Positions 1 through 8,054 are shown, counted from the first letter of the stretch. The stretch is 64,000 nucleotides of DNA from Acetobacterium sp. KB-1 (GCF_003260995.1 NZ_CP030040.1:2334501-2398500), one strand, 5' to 3'. Notes: generated by a model not told the origin, from the sequence alone. Translations and numbers: made by a program.

Positions 1-464
1 TAAAAAACCAGGGCACTTATCAAGCCTCTAAAGCTCTGATGGAAAAAACCAGCCTCTTCTATGCCGGTGCTGCCGACGAAGGTGAAACTGCTCAAGCCAT
101 CAAAGCAATTTTTGATGAAACCCATTATTTGATGGACCCACACACTGCCGTCGCCAATAAGGTTTATGAAGACTATCTTAGTGAAACCAAGGATACCACC
201 AAAACCGTGATCGTCTCAACTGCCAGCCCTTACAAGTTTGGGCGTTCCGTTTATGAAAGCATTTTTGGTGACTGTACGTGCAATGATTATGAACTTTTAA
301 CGGTTCTGGCTGAAAAAACCGGTACCACTATTCCCCAGCCATTAAAGGATCTCGACAAAAAAGCCAATCAGCATCAGGGACAATGTGATAAAGCCGAAAT
401 GCCTCAGGCCGTTCTTGATTTTTTAAACAATCAGGTACACAATCAGGTGGAACAAAATGATTAA
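1..464 (+). CDS. thrC: Threonine synthase, 3' part (5' end outside window)
   Basis: This is the C-terminal part of the PLP enzyme that converts O-phosphohomoserine to threonine. The reading frame is open from base 3 and runs off the left edge, so the ATG at 39 is internal. The tail carries stretches typical of threonine synthase: SLFYAGAADEGETAQAI, then MDPHTAVA, then VIVSTASPYKFGRSVYES, the region that closes the active site. The catalytic PLP lysine lies upstream and is not visible. The stop overlaps the thrB start by 8 bases, so the two are translationally coupled in a threonine operon. Identification is firm from motif content and from the neighbour. Confidence 0.93.
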   Translation, partial: KNQGTYQASKALMEKTSLFYAGAADEGETAQAIKAIFDETHYLMDPHTAVANKVYEDYLSETKDTTKTVIVSTASPYKFGRSVYESIFGDCTCNDYELLTVLAEKTGTTIPQPLKDLDKKANQHQGQCDKAEMPQAVLDFLNNQVHNQVEQND

Positions 465-1347
465 GGTTCGGGTTCCGGGAACCAGTGCCAACATCGGCCC
501 GGGGTTTGACGCCTTTGGTCTGGCACTGTCAATTTACAATACCTTCAGTTTTGAAGAAAAAAATGACGGCAAGCTGACAATCCGGGGCGTTGAACGGAAG
601 TATCAAAGCGATACCAATCTGGTTTATCGTTCGATGCAAAAGGTGTTTAAAAAAGTGGGTTACCATCCCAAGGGACTTTATATCCACACCGATGTGGATA
701 TCCCCATCAGCCGGGGACTGGGCAGTTCCGCCACCTGTATTGTTGGCGGACTTTTTGGTGCCAACACCCTGATTGGATCACCCTTATCGACCGAAGAACT
801 TTTTGATATCGCGGTGGAGCTGGAAGGACACCCGGATAACGTCGCTCCAGCCATCTTCGGGGGGCTGGTCGTTTCCATGAACGATCGCGGCAAAAACATC
901 TACATCAAGAGCGCGGTTCACCCCTGTTATGAATTCTACGCGCTGGTACCGGACTTTCCCCTATCCACGGCCGATGCCCGTCAGGTTTTACCTAAAAAAA
1001 TCAGTTTTGGCGATGCCACCCATAATCTGCCCCGGGCAACGATGACCTATCTGGCTCTGGCCAACGGTTGCCCGGATATTTTAAAGCTGTGTATGAAGGA
1101 TCGCCTGCACCAGCCCTATCGTAAAAAACTGATTGTCCACTACGATGTGATGACCAAAAAAGCCCGGGAAATGGGGTGTCTCAACACCTGTATCAGCGGT
1201 GCCGGCCCGACCATTCTGGTCATTAATTCAGTCAGCAACCAGGATTTTGAGCGCGAGATGCTTGCCTATTTAGCACAAAAAGCACCGGGATGGCGAATCA
1301 TTCCGCTATCTCCCGATCATACCGGTGTCCAGGTTTTAGGAGGTTAG
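457..1347 (+). CDS. thrB: Homoserine kinase (GHMP kinase family)
   Basis: It phosphorylates homoserine with ATP to give O-phosphohomoserine, the substrate of the thrC product just upstream. At 296 aa it has the normal family length. The GHMP ATP-binding loop is visible as RGLGSSA at residues 86-92, and the N-terminus VRVPGTSANIGPGFDAFG is the classical homoserine kinase motif 1. The C-terminal CISGAGPTIL segment matches GHMP motif 3. The start overlaps the thrC stop and the next gene begins 4 bases after the thrB stop, so all three are probably one transcript. Cytoplasmic enzyme. Confidence 0.96.
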   Translation: MIKVRVPGTSANIGPGFDAFGLALSIYNTFSFEEKNDGKLTIRGVERKYQSDTNLVYRSMQKVFKKVGYHPKGLYIHTDVDIPISRGLGSSATCIVGGLFGANTLIGSPLSTEELFDIAVELEGHPDNVAPAIFGGLVVSMNDRGKNIYIKSAVHPCYEFYALVPDFPLSTADARQVLPKKISFGDATHNLPRATMTYLALANGCPDILKLCMKDRLHQPYRKKLIVHYDVMTKKAREMGCLNTCISGAGPTILVINSVSNQDFEREMLAYLAQKAPGWRIIPLSPDHTGVQVLGG

Positions 1348-1351
1348 ACCA

Positions 1352-1786
1352 ATGATTAAAGATTATCTGATTGTTAATAAAAAAATACTGCCCGATTATT
1401 ATTCCAAGGTGGTAGAAGCCCGCATTTTAATGGAATCTGCCCAGTGTAAATCGGTCAGTGATGCGGTAAAAAAGGTGGGCATCAGCCGTAGCACCTACTA
1501 TAAATATAAGGACTACATTTTTACCCCTTCGGAAAATTATGGTCGTAAGTTTACACTTTCTTTTAAGCTTGACGATACACCCGGAATTCTTTCCAATATT
1601 TTGACGATTCTCCGGGATCACCAGACCAGCATTATCACCATTCATCAGGATATCCCAATTAACCAGGCTGCCGTTGTGATTGTGACCCTGGACGGAAAGG
1701 ATCTAATCTTAACCATTGATGAGTTGATGGCGATGTTAGAAGCCCTGGACGGCGTACACGGCGTTCAGCTAATTGCGATGGAATGA
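1352..1786 (+). CDS. HTH-ACT domain protein (UPF0735/PheB type)
   Basis: A 144-aa protein of the UPF0735/PheB family. Residues about 28-50 (SVSDAVKKVGISRSTYYKY) read as a helix-turn-helix, and residues about 66-144 form an ACT domain starting KFTLSFKLDDTPGILSNIL. ACT domains bind amino acids, so the protein is likely a small amino-acid-responsive regulator or effector. It starts 4 bases after thrB behind an AGGAGG-like site (ttaggaggtt) and is followed by a strong terminator, making it the last gene of the threonine operon. Family members are often found beside hom/thr genes. The exact function is not established, and the link to threonine sensing is inferred from position. Confidence 0.85.
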   Translation: MIKDYLIVNKKILPDYYSKVVEARILMESAQCKSVSDAVKKVGISRSTYYKYKDYIFTPSENYGRKFTLSFKLDDTPGILSNILTILRDHQTSIITIHQDIPINQAAVVIVTLDGKDLILTIDELMAMLEALDGVHGVQLIAME

Positions 1787-1828
1787 GGCTTTAGTTGTCG
1801 GTACTGGGTTATCTTTCTTGACAGTTTG

Positions 1829-1862
1829 AAGCCCCATTCTAAAATCAGAATGGGGCTTTTTG
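1829..1862 (+). terminator. Rho-independent terminator of the threonine operon
   Basis: A perfect 12-bp stem (1829-1840 with 1847-1858, arm AAGCCCCATTCT) has a 6-base loop and ends in a T5 run. It lies 43 bases after the HTH-ACT stop and before the convergent transglutaminase gene. Confidence 0.9.
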
Positions 1863-1886
1863 ATAACTTTGAATTTTATTTACACG

Positions 1887-3032
1887 TTAATAAAGCTCGA
1901 TCGTATTTGACAAACTATCCTCACTGGAGAACCAGTAGTAAGAGCCCAAAACCTCGTCCATCAGGTCTTCGGCGACGCTGATGGTATTGGCGTCGATAAT
2001 GGCATAATGAAAATATTTTTCTCCTGAATTCAGCGCTACTTCCAAATCTCTCACAAAGCGCTTCACCTCGCTTTGTTTGCTTAAATCATAGCGCTTGTTT
2101 TCTTTGACAAAGTAATTGGCTGCCGTGGCGGTAAATTCCGGATAGGCAATCAATCGCTGATCGGGACGATGTGATTTAAGAAGTTCTGCCGTAGTAACAC
2201 AGAAATAATCGTAGAAGATACTCTTTTCTGGCTCTAAATTATCTTCAACATTAAATTCCCCCCAGGTGGCATCCAGATAATAATACTCCCCGTCAACCCG
2301 GACAATATTCCAGGCATGAGCACCCTGGCCGATGGCCTCTCCCGCCACATAAGAACACTCAATTCCGGTGCGTTTCAATAGATATTGAATAGCTTTGGAA
2401 TACCCGGCACAGACCGAGCCTTTTTTTCCGAAAACACTGTAAATGTTCTGATCATCCTCGCGATCTTCCTGATAGACGGTGTTTTTTATCACATATTCGT
2501 AGGCATATTTCACTTTTTCATACTCACTCATACCACTACTCATACCACTACTGTATTCCTGAAAAGCCGCTTCTATCTCAGCCTGTCGCCGATCCTTTTC
2601 GGTTTCGTCGTAGGGATACTCAATGATGACTTTACTGACTTTTTGATCATATTCGTCATAGTAGTAGGAAAATTCTCCAACCCAGAATATTTCCGGGTAA
2701 TCATAATCAATTGCAGAAAGTACTCGCTCAATTTCTTCAGTGTTGACGCCACTCACCTTAACCTCAGTCTCAAAATCGGTAAGCATCCGAACAACCCGAG
2801 TATAAGCCTGTCGTTCATTTTCCTCAAGGAAAGCATACCCATCAAAGGCCTGCTGCCGACTTTCAGCGATTTCTTCATTTTGCTGGGCTTCGGATTCATC
2901 GAAAAATGATTGGATGTTCATACTCCCAACCAGCTCTTCCAGTGCTAGATATGCCCCAGCCCCCAACAGCAGAAGTATGAGCATGATAATTACAACGACC
3001 GCGACTACTTTTCTTCCCCTATGATTGCTCAC
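1887..3032 (-). CDS. Membrane-anchored transglutaminase-like (TgpA/YebA-type) protein
   Basis: A 381-aa protein with an N-terminal membrane anchor (residues about 8-30, VVAVVVIIMLILLLLGAGAY), so the rest is probably extracytoplasmic. The middle carries a transglutaminase-like Cys-His-Asp triad: C208 in KGSVCAGYS, H239 in GAHAW and D254 in YYLDATWG. This fold includes cysteine proteases and amidases as well as cross-linking enzymes. The C-terminal 90 residues carry no motif I recognise. It is monocistronic, convergent with the threonine operon and divergent from the radical SAM gene. The substrate is unknown; a role in envelope protein processing is possible from the topology. Confidence 0.85.
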   Translation of the reverse strand: MSNHRGRKVVAVVVIIMLILLLLGAGAYLALEELVGSMNIQSFFDESEAQQNEEIAESRQQAFDGYAFLEENERQAYTRVVRMLTDFETEVKVSGVNTEEIERVLSAIDYDYPEIFWVGEFSYYYDEYDQKVSKVIIEYPYDETEKDRRQAEIEAAFQEYSSGMSSGMSEYEKVKYAYEYVIKNTVYQEDREDDQNIYSVFGKKGSVCAGYSKAIQYLLKRTGIECSYVAGEAIGQGAHAWNIVRVDGEYYYLDATWGEFNVEDNLEPEKSIFYDYFCVTTAELLKSHRPDQRLIAYPEFTATAANYFVKENKRYDLSKQSEVKRFVRDLEVALNSGEKYFHYAIIDANTISVAEDLMDEVLGSYYWFSSEDSLSNTIELY

Positions 3033-3212
3033 GCCTTTGCCCCCTTTATGTGATCTTATGTTATTTATTACCCTTTATTTTAAACATTTGTATTTAATAT
3101 CCAGAAATCAAATGCGAAACAGTAAATAATTTTACCATAAATTCTTGTGGACACCCTAAACTTTTATGACATATACTTAAGTAATGATTAAAGAAACCCT
3201 AAGGAGGTCCAC

Positions 3213-4115
3213 ATGCCTGAGTATCACGCGATTACCTGTACGACTGCCCTACACGAATTGAAACGAAAAATTCCCTATGGCTGGGATTTAAATATTTATA
3301 AAGGTTGTCGCCATGGCTGCCGTTACTGCTATGCCATGGGAACCCATGGTTTTAGCGGCTATCATGATTTCTCAAGCAATATTTCGGTCAAAACAAATAT
3401 CATTGAAGTACTCGAAAAACAACTCTCCTCACCAAACTGGAAGCGGGAAATTGTCAATATTGGCGGTGTCACAGACAGCTATCAACCGGCGGAAGCCCAG
3501 TACCAGCTGATGCCAGAAATATTAAGGTTACTGATCAAATACAAAACACCGGCAATTATTTCCACCAAATCGGATCTGGTGCTCCGGGATTATGACCTGA
3601 TTGACGCATTATCCCGGATAACCTATATCAATGTGGCCGCCACAGTGACCACTCTTGACGAATCCATTCGAAAAAAAATCGAGCCCGGCGCCGTGTCTGG
3701 CCAGGCCCGCTTTGAGATGCTTAAAGCTTTTAGAAAAACCAATGCCTCCGTCGGTCACCATCTGATGCCGATTATTCCGACCCTGACTGATGATTCCGAA
3801 ACCCTGACGGCCTTGTTTGCTGCCGGAAAGGAGGCCGGTATCGATTATGTGCTGCCCGGCGCCCTTTATTTGCGCGGTGCTACTAAACCGGCATTTTTTG
3901 ATTTTATTAAAACCACCTATCCGGAAAAGTATGACACCCTTTGGCGCCTGTACAAAAAAGGCGGCGCTCCCAAAGAATACAAGGACGAGCTCTACGGTAG
4001 GCTCAATCCCCTGCGCCAGGGCTTTGGCCTGTCCAACAGCTATAGCAAGCCGATTAAAGAAAAGCTGAAGGTCTATCCCCCGGCAGAAGAACAGGTTTCG
4101 TTTTTAAATCCTTGA
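3213..4115 (+). CDS. Radical SAM protein, spore photoproduct lyase-like family
   Basis: A 300-aa radical SAM protein. Three cluster cysteines are visible as C32-RHG-C36-RY-C39, spacing CX3CX2C, which binds a [4Fe-4S] cluster for S-adenosylmethionine cleavage. Length and motifs such as YGWDLNIYKGCRHGCRYC resemble the SPL-like 'DNA repair photolyase' group (COG1533). Its true substrate is unknown and most members are not proven photolyases. A strong ribosome binding site, aaggaggt, lies 7-8 bases before the ATG. It stands alone between the divergent transglutaminase-like gene and the ABC-F leader. Confidence 0.85.
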   Translation: MPEYHAITCTTALHELKRKIPYGWDLNIYKGCRHGCRYCYAMGTHGFSGYHDFSSNISVKTNIIEVLEKQLSSPNWKREIVNIGGVTDSYQPAEAQYQLMPEILRLLIKYKTPAIISTKSDLVLRDYDLIDALSRITYINVAATVTTLDESIRKKIEPGAVSGQARFEMLKAFRKTNASVGHHLMPIIPTLTDDSETLTALFAAGKEAGIDYVLPGALYLRGATKPAFFDFIKTTYPEKYDTLWRLYKKGGAPKEYKDELYGRLNPLRQGFGLSNSYSKPIKEKLKVYPPAEEQVSFLNP

Positions 4116-4158
4116 CTAAGTCCTGCATTAGATACTAATAAAACGTTTTGGGATTGAA

Positions 4159-4187
4159 TTCTTTTTAAAAAAATGTTAGACTATAAT
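4159..4187 (+). promoter_or_regulatory. Promoter of the ABC-F leader transcript
   Basis: A perfect -10 TATAAT at 4182-4187 has a weak -35 TTCTTT at 4159-4164 with 17-bp spacing. It lies just upstream of the leader ribosome binding site and upstream ORF. Confidence 0.6.
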
Positions 4188-4197
4188 AAAAATACGA

Positions 4198-4357
4198 AAA
4201 GGAGTTAAGAGGATGCGTAATTTATCTTGCTAAGAAACAATTGGAAAGTGCTTTCAATCCAGAGGATAAACCTCTTGTTTTGGTGCGCTTAAGCAAGAAA
4301 ATTACGAAAAAAGCACTGCCTCTTTAGCACCATCAACTCCTTTAGTAAGGATTTTTT
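4198..4357 (+). promoter_or_regulatory. Candidate ribosome-mediated attenuator of the ABC-F gene
   Basis: The leader RNA can form mutually exclusive folds. Fold 1 pairs the leader-peptide codons (4216-4234) with 4288-4306. It also pairs the leader ribosome binding site (AAAGGAGTT, 4198-4206) with AACTCCTTT (4335-4343), and AAGAGG (4207-4212) with CCTCTT (4319-4324). Fold 2 pairs AGTGCTTT (4247-4254) with AAAGCACT (4310-4317) and AGAGG (4261-4265) with CCTCT (4319-4323). A short hairpin, TCCTT (4338-4342)/AAGGA (4347-4351), is followed by T6 and could act as an early terminator. A ribosome stalled on the leader peptide would break fold 1, as expected for drug-inducible attenuation. All pairings were read by eye. 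Confidence 0.65.
4213..4233 (+). CDS. Leader peptide MRNLSC of the ABC-F attenuator
   Basis: A six-codon ORF (ATG CGT AAT TTA TCT TGC TAA) preceded by an AGGAG site at 4200-4204 with 8-base spacing. It lies about 25 bases after a TATAAT box and 214 bases before the ABC-F start. Its coding bases 4216-4234 are almost fully complementary to 4288-4306, with one bulge on each side. Short leader peptides upstream of ABC-F and erm genes are known to sense ribosome-stalling antibiotics, and this one has the right size and position. It is too short to be supported by coding statistics; the evidence is the ribosome binding site and the surrounding RNA structure. Confidence 0.65.
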   Translation: MRNLSC

Positions 4358-4375
4358 GTGTTGTCCATCATTGAG

Positions 4376-4403
4376 CCGCAGGATAGTTTTCTTGCGGTTT
4401 TTT
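4376..4403 (+). terminator. Rho-independent terminator before the ABC-F gene
   Basis: An 8-bp stem (4376-4383 with 4390-4397, one G-T pair, CCGCAGGA arm) has a 6-base loop and T6. It lies after the leader peptide and before the ABC-F start. With the leader promoter upstream, it would have to be read through for the resistance gene to be expressed. Confidence 0.8.
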
Positions 4404-4449
4404 ACTTGTCAAAGCCTCTATTATCGGGCTTGGCAGCGGAGGTACAATG

Positions 4450-5928
4450 ATGTCACAAATTTCCATATCACACTTAAGCTTTAACTACGAAAACAGCTAC
4501 GAAAATATTTTTGAAGATGTTTCTTTTACTATTGACACGAACTGGAAGCTGGGTTTTATCGGCCGAAATGGCCGGGGTAAAACAACCTTTTTAAAACTTC
4601 TGATGGGTCTTTATGACTACACCGGTGTGATCACCAAAACGGTCGATTTTGAGTATTTTCCCTTTGAAATCCAGAACCCTTCCTTGCTTACCAGCACGAT
4701 TGTCGATGCCATTTATGATGACTATGAAATCTGGGAACTGCAGCGAGAACTATCGCTGCTTAGTCTGGAGCCTGAATTGCTTAATCGACCCTTTCAAACC
4801 CTGAGCCGGGGTGAACAAACCAAGGTATTACTGGCGGCCTTATTTTTAAAACCTCATCAATTTCTCTTAATTGATGAACCTACCAATCATCTGGATCTGG
4901 ACGGCCGTCAAATCGTCAGTGCATATTTGAATAAAAAGCAGGGTTTTATTCTGGTTTCCCACGACCGCGCCTTTCTGGATAACTGTGTGGATCATGTCTT
5001 GTCAATTAATAAAATGAACATCGACATCCAGAAAGGCAACTATTCCACCTGGCTCTTTAACAAACAGCGTCAGGATCAGTTTGAATTCAATCAGGATAAG
5101 AAACTCAAACAGGAAATTGGTCAATTAAAAACGGCCGCCAAGCAAACCGAAAACTGGTCAAATGCCGTTGAAAAATCCAAAAACGGCCAACGCGTTTCAG
5201 GACTTCGTCCCGACCGTGGCCACATCGGCCATCAGTCGGCTAAAATGATGAAACGATCCAAGTCGCTTAAAAAACGCCAGCATAAAAGTATTGAGTCAAA
5301 AGAAAAACTGCTTAAGAACATTGACTGGGCCGATACGCTCCAGATCCGACCCCGTGCTTATCAAAAAGACCGACTGATTTCAGCCAAAAACCTGTCCCTT
5401 TGCTATGGTGATCGGCCAATTTTAAAAGACTTAAGCTTCGAGATCAATCAGGGTGACCGCATTGCCATTATCGGTCCGAACGGCTCGGGGAAATCCAGTC
5501 TGCTTAAACTACTGCTGGGTGAACTCATCCCTTTTTCCGGCAATCTAAACCTGGGCAGCCAGCTGCAGCTTTCACATATTCCTCAGGACACTCACTTTCT
5601 GACCGGGGATCTCCGTCATTATTCCCGTTGTGAAGAGATTGATGAGAGCCTGTTTAAGACCATCCTGCGAAAGCTGGGATTCAACCGGGAACAATTCGAA
5701 AAAGATATGAAAAGCTTCAGCGAAGGTCAAAAAAAGAAGGTCTGTTTAGCCCGCAGCCTTTGTCAATCGGCCCACTTGTATTTGTGGGACGAACCACTAA
5801 ATTATATTGATGTGCTTTCCCGGGTACAGATTGAAGAACTTTTGCTTAAGACCCCGCCAACCATGATTTTTGTGGAGCATGACCAGTCCTTTATTGACCA
5901 TTTGGCGACAAAAATTATTGAGCTATAA
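4450..5928 (+). CDS. ABC-F ribosome protection protein, Lsa/Vga-like
   Basis: A soluble protein of about 492 aa with two ATPase domains and no membrane segments. NBD1 has Walker A GRNGRGKTT, signature LSRGEQ and Walker B LLIDEPTNHLD. NBD2 has GPNGSGKSS, signature FSEGQ and Walker B LYLWDEPLNYID. The N-terminus (LSFNYENSYENIFEDVSF then DTNWKLGFIGRNGRGKTT) resembles Lsa/CplR-type ARE ABC-F proteins. These bind the ribosomal E site and displace lincosamides, pleuromutilins or streptogramin A. The inter-domain linker is rich in Lys/Gln. Two ATGs sit at 4447 and 4450; the second has better spacing (7 bases) from GGAGG at 4438-4442. Drug spectrum is inferred. The leader upstream supports a drug-inducible role. 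Confidence 0.88.
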   Translation: MSQISISHLSFNYENSYENIFEDVSFTIDTNWKLGFIGRNGRGKTTFLKLLMGLYDYTGVITKTVDFEYFPFEIQNPSLLTSTIVDAIYDDYEIWELQRELSLLSLEPELLNRPFQTLSRGEQTKVLLAALFLKPHQFLLIDEPTNHLDLDGRQIVSAYLNKKQGFILVSHDRAFLDNCVDHVLSINKMNIDIQKGNYSTWLFNKQRQDQFEFNQDKKLKQEIGQLKTAAKQTENWSNAVEKSKNGQRVSGLRPDRGHIGHQSAKMMKRSKSLKKRQHKSIESKEKLLKNIDWADTLQIRPRAYQKDRLISAKNLSLCYGDRPILKDLSFEINQGDRIAIIGPNGSGKSSLLKLLLGELIPFSGNLNLGSQLQLSHIPQDTHFLTGDLRHYSRCEEIDESLFKTILRKLGFNREQFEKDMKSFSEGQKKKVCLARSLCQSAHLYLWDEPLNYIDVLSRVQIEELLLKTPPTMIFVEHDQSFIDHLATKIIEL

Positions 5929-5994
5929 ATTATTAAACGATACGATCTATGTTTGATTAAAGAATTTTGCAAATTGATACTTGTAATTGTGCCG

Positions 5995-6023
5995 TGTGCG
6001 GGCGATTAATAATCGCCCCTACA
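5995..6023. repeat. REP-like palindrome
   Basis: A near-perfect palindrome: 9-bp arms GGGCGATTA (6000-6008) and TAATCGCCC (6010-6018) around one base, flanked by TGTGC on the left and CTACA on the right. The flanks and GC-rich core in an AT-rich gap resemble dispersed GGGCGATT...AATCGCCC repetitive extragenic palindromes seen in many bacterial genomes. I found one copy in this window, so its repeat status is inferred. The rest of 5929-6073 holds nothing else I can support except the trmB ribosome binding site. Confidence 0.5.
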
Positions 6024-6073
6024 TTAATTTTAATTCAACTTATATATAATCGATTAACCAAAGGAGTAACAAC

Positions 6074-6727
6074 ATGCATCTACGACCCAAACCCTGGGCC
6101 CGCCCGGAACTGGAGGCCTGCGGATTTTTTCAGGCTGCCCCCCCGGATCATCGGGGGCAATGGCAACACTTATTTAAAAAAAAGCAACCCCTTCATATTG
6201 AATTGGGCTGCGGAAAAGGTACCTTTATTGCTGCGTTAGGCAGCCGCCATCCGGAGATTAACTATCTTGCCATTGATCTGATTGACGCGGTGCTGGGTTT
6301 GGCTAAACGCAATATTGTAGCTGCTTATTTAAACACCAATGCGTCTGTTGATAACGTGCAAATCATGTCCTGGGACATTGAACGTATTGACACCGTCCTC
6401 TCCCCAGAGGATGGTGTCGAGCGGATTTACATTAATTTCTGTAATCCCTGGCCGCGCCGCCGCTACCAGAAAAAACGTCTGACGCATAGCAAACAGCTGG
6501 AAAAGTATAAGAAACTCTTATCCAAAAACGGGGAAATCCATTTTAAAACCGACAATGATGAACTATTTAATGATTCCATCAAATACTTTGAAGCAGCCGG
6601 TTTTACCATCACGACCCTGATCCCCGATCTTCACACCGCCGACTACCCGGACAATATAAAAACCGAGCACGAAAAAATGTTTGCCGAGCAGGGGATTAAG
6701 ATTAAATTTCTGATTGCCAGTCGGTAA
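6074..6727 (+). CDS. trmB: tRNA (guanine-N7-)-methyltransferase
   Basis: It methylates N7 of G46 in the variable loop of tRNAs using S-adenosylmethionine. At 217 aa it has the normal size. The SAM-binding loop is ELGCGKGTFI near residues 43-52, the conserved NFCNPWPRRRY follows at about residue 124, and HFKTDNDELF near residue 155 matches the family substrate-binding stretch. The start has an AAAGGAG site 8-9 bases upstream. It is convergent with trmO, also a tRNA-modifying enzyme, and shares a hairpin with it. Confidence 0.95.
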   Translation: MHLRPKPWARPELEACGFFQAAPPDHRGQWQHLFKKKQPLHIELGCGKGTFIAALGSRHPEINYLAIDLIDAVLGLAKRNIVAAYLNTNASVDNVQIMSWDIERIDTVLSPEDGVERIYINFCNPWPRRRYQKKRLTHSKQLEKYKKLLSKNGEIHFKTDNDELFNDSIKYFEAAGFTITTLIPDLHTADYPDNIKTEHEKMFAEQGIKIKFLIASR

Positions 6728-6729
6728 CA

Positions 6730-6771
6730 CAAATGACCGGTAACACAATAATTTGCGTAACCGGTCATTTG
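6730..6771. terminator. Shared hairpin between convergent trmB and trmO
   Basis: A 12-bp perfect stem (CAAATGACCGGT, 6730-6741 with 6760-6771) has an 18-base loop. No clear T-run follows on either strand, so it is a weak terminator or an mRNA 3' stabiliser. Confidence 0.45.
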
Positions 6772-6795
6772 ACTAAATTTTGAAAGGATCAATTT

Positions 6796-7272
6796 TCAGA
6801 AGTTAAACTCCTCGGCCCAATTAAAAGCCCCCGATGTTTCAACACTTTTGGGCCAGTGATCGCACCAGCTCGGTACCTGCGGGTTTTCGACCCGATCCAG
6901 ACTGGGGGTGTAGGGTTTGATGTCCAGCACCGGTGTTCCATCATTGGCATCAATATAGGCAATCTTGATGATCCCAGTTTGATTGTCAAGATCCAATACC
7001 GAAACCGCGGTTAATGCCAGCGGATTGGGCCGGAGCGGAGAGCGGGTGGCAAAGACTCCCATCACCTCCGGAGCCTGTTTATAGGGCTGGGGTGATGAAA
7101 GCATCCCGCGGGCTTCTTGATTGTCAAATTCGCTAAACCACCATAATACATTGATGTGGGAAAATCCGTCCAATCCTGCCAATCCTTGACGATATCTTTC
7201 GTCCAGTTCGATAAACATCTCTGTTCCTTCAACATGAATTGTTCCAATCGGTTTTAAATGATCGTTTTCCAT
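6796..7272 (-). CDS. trmO: tRNA t6A37 N6-methyltransferase-like protein (TrmO/TsaA family)
   Basis: A 158-aa protein of the TrmO (YaeB/VirR-like) family, which methylates N6 of threonylcarbamoyladenosine at position 37 of threonine tRNAs. The conserved blocks are PIGTIHV at the N-terminus, FSHINVLWWF, GVFATRSPLRPNPLALT and DGTPVLDIKPYTPSLD. The fold is a single beta barrel, and the C-terminal tail seen in larger TrmO proteins is short here. It reads alone and convergent with trmB. Some archaeal and bacterial members with this domain have other activities, so the exact tRNA target is inferred from family. Confidence 0.88.
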   Translation of the reverse strand: MENDHLKPIGTIHVEGTEMFIELDERYRQGLAGLDGFSHINVLWWFSEFDNQEARGMLSSPQPYKQAPEVMGVFATRSPLRPNPLALTAVSVLDLDNQTGIIKIAYIDANDGTPVLDIKPYTPSLDRVENPQVPSWCDHWPKSVETSGAFNWAEEFNF

Positions 7273-7488
7273 GCGCTTACCTCCATAATTCTATTGTTAA
7301 TTAAGTAATTGCGAACATCCCATGAGCTTCGTAACTACCTATTTATTATTCTAGACCCTACCACGGTGTGAGAGTCAATAGGTCTTATGCTTTAATTTAA
7401 AAACAAACATTCGGCCAAGCGATAATGATTATTTTGATCGCGTGTTTAATTAGAATCTCACGAATCTATTTCCGACCAACCGGTTCCA

Positions 7489-7517
7489 TTGACATCATCA
7501 ACCGCTTCCTTTATAAT
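7489..7517 (+). promoter_or_regulatory. Consensus sigma-A promoter for the DUF3784-like gene
   Basis: TTGACA (7489-7494) and TATAAT (7512-7517) are both perfect, with a 17-bp spacer. They lie 60 bases before the start codon. The remainder of the 304-base gap (7273-7488) shows no other feature I can support. Confidence 0.88.
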
Positions 7518-7576
7518 TTAATTAATCTATATTTTAAAAAGTCAGATTGTATTCATTTTTTCTAGGAGGCACTCTT

Positions 7577-7918
7577 ATGACTACGAATAATATATTCGCT
7601 ATCTCTTGTTTTGTTCTGGCAATCATTTTTGTATTATTGGCATTTATTTTTGCGCTTTTAAAAGAAAAGGCGGCGATTTTAATTAGTGGCTTCAACACCT
7701 TACCCAAAGAACTGCGACACTCCTATGACACCCAACGAATGAGCAAAGATATGCGGAATCAATTCGCCTTATGGGCGCTCATTTTATTCGCAGGTGCTTT
7801 ACTCTCACATTTCATCAGTTTCTATTTTGCTCTCGCTTCTTTAGCCCTTTGGCTGTTTCTATTTTTTAAAGACGTTCATTTTGATGTCGATAAAGCATTT
7901 AATCGTTATCTGAAATAA
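7577..7918 (+). CDS. Small membrane protein, DUF3784-like
   Basis: A 113-aa membrane protein. The chosen ATG sits 7 bases after a perfect AGGAGG (7564-7569); an in-frame ATG 30 bases earlier lies before that site and is unlikely. There are three hydrophobic segments: residues about 5-28, a second about 62-80 and a third about 82-100. Between the first two is ISGFNTLPKELRHSYDTQRMSKDMRN, which resembles the 'GFNTLPKEERAKYD' cytoplasmic loop of DUF3784 proteins. The function of that family is unknown. It stands alone behind an excellent promoter, so it is likely well expressed. Confidence 0.78.
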   Translation: MTTNNIFAISCFVLAIIFVLLAFIFALLKEKAAILISGFNTLPKELRHSYDTQRMSKDMRNQFALWALILFAGALLSHFISFYFALASLALWLFLFFKDVHFDVDKAFNRYLK

Positions 7919-8054
7919 CCTTTTGTTCACGGTCCCCTTTTATCGACCACTTATATTTTCCCCAGTTCAATGCGGGTAAAAATAAGCGCCAGCTTTTAGG
8001 CCTTATCATAAATCATTTTTATCTTTAAAAAATTATGTTAAGATATCCGTAAGT

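Noticed and set aside
2385-2909. 174-aa plus-strand ORF across the transglutaminase-like gene
   Set aside because: It is antisense to a gene with an intact catalytic triad, has no ribosome binding site, and its sequence is low-complexity and hydrophobic without a family match.
3145-3177. Promoter of the radical SAM gene (TTGTGG and TATACT)
   Set aside because: The spacing is 21 bases, too long for sigma-A, so I do not list it as a feature.
7410-7440. Fur-type box (gataatgattatttt)
   Set aside because: Only half of the consensus fits, it is upstream of the -35 of a gene with no iron link, and AT-rich sequence makes chance likely.
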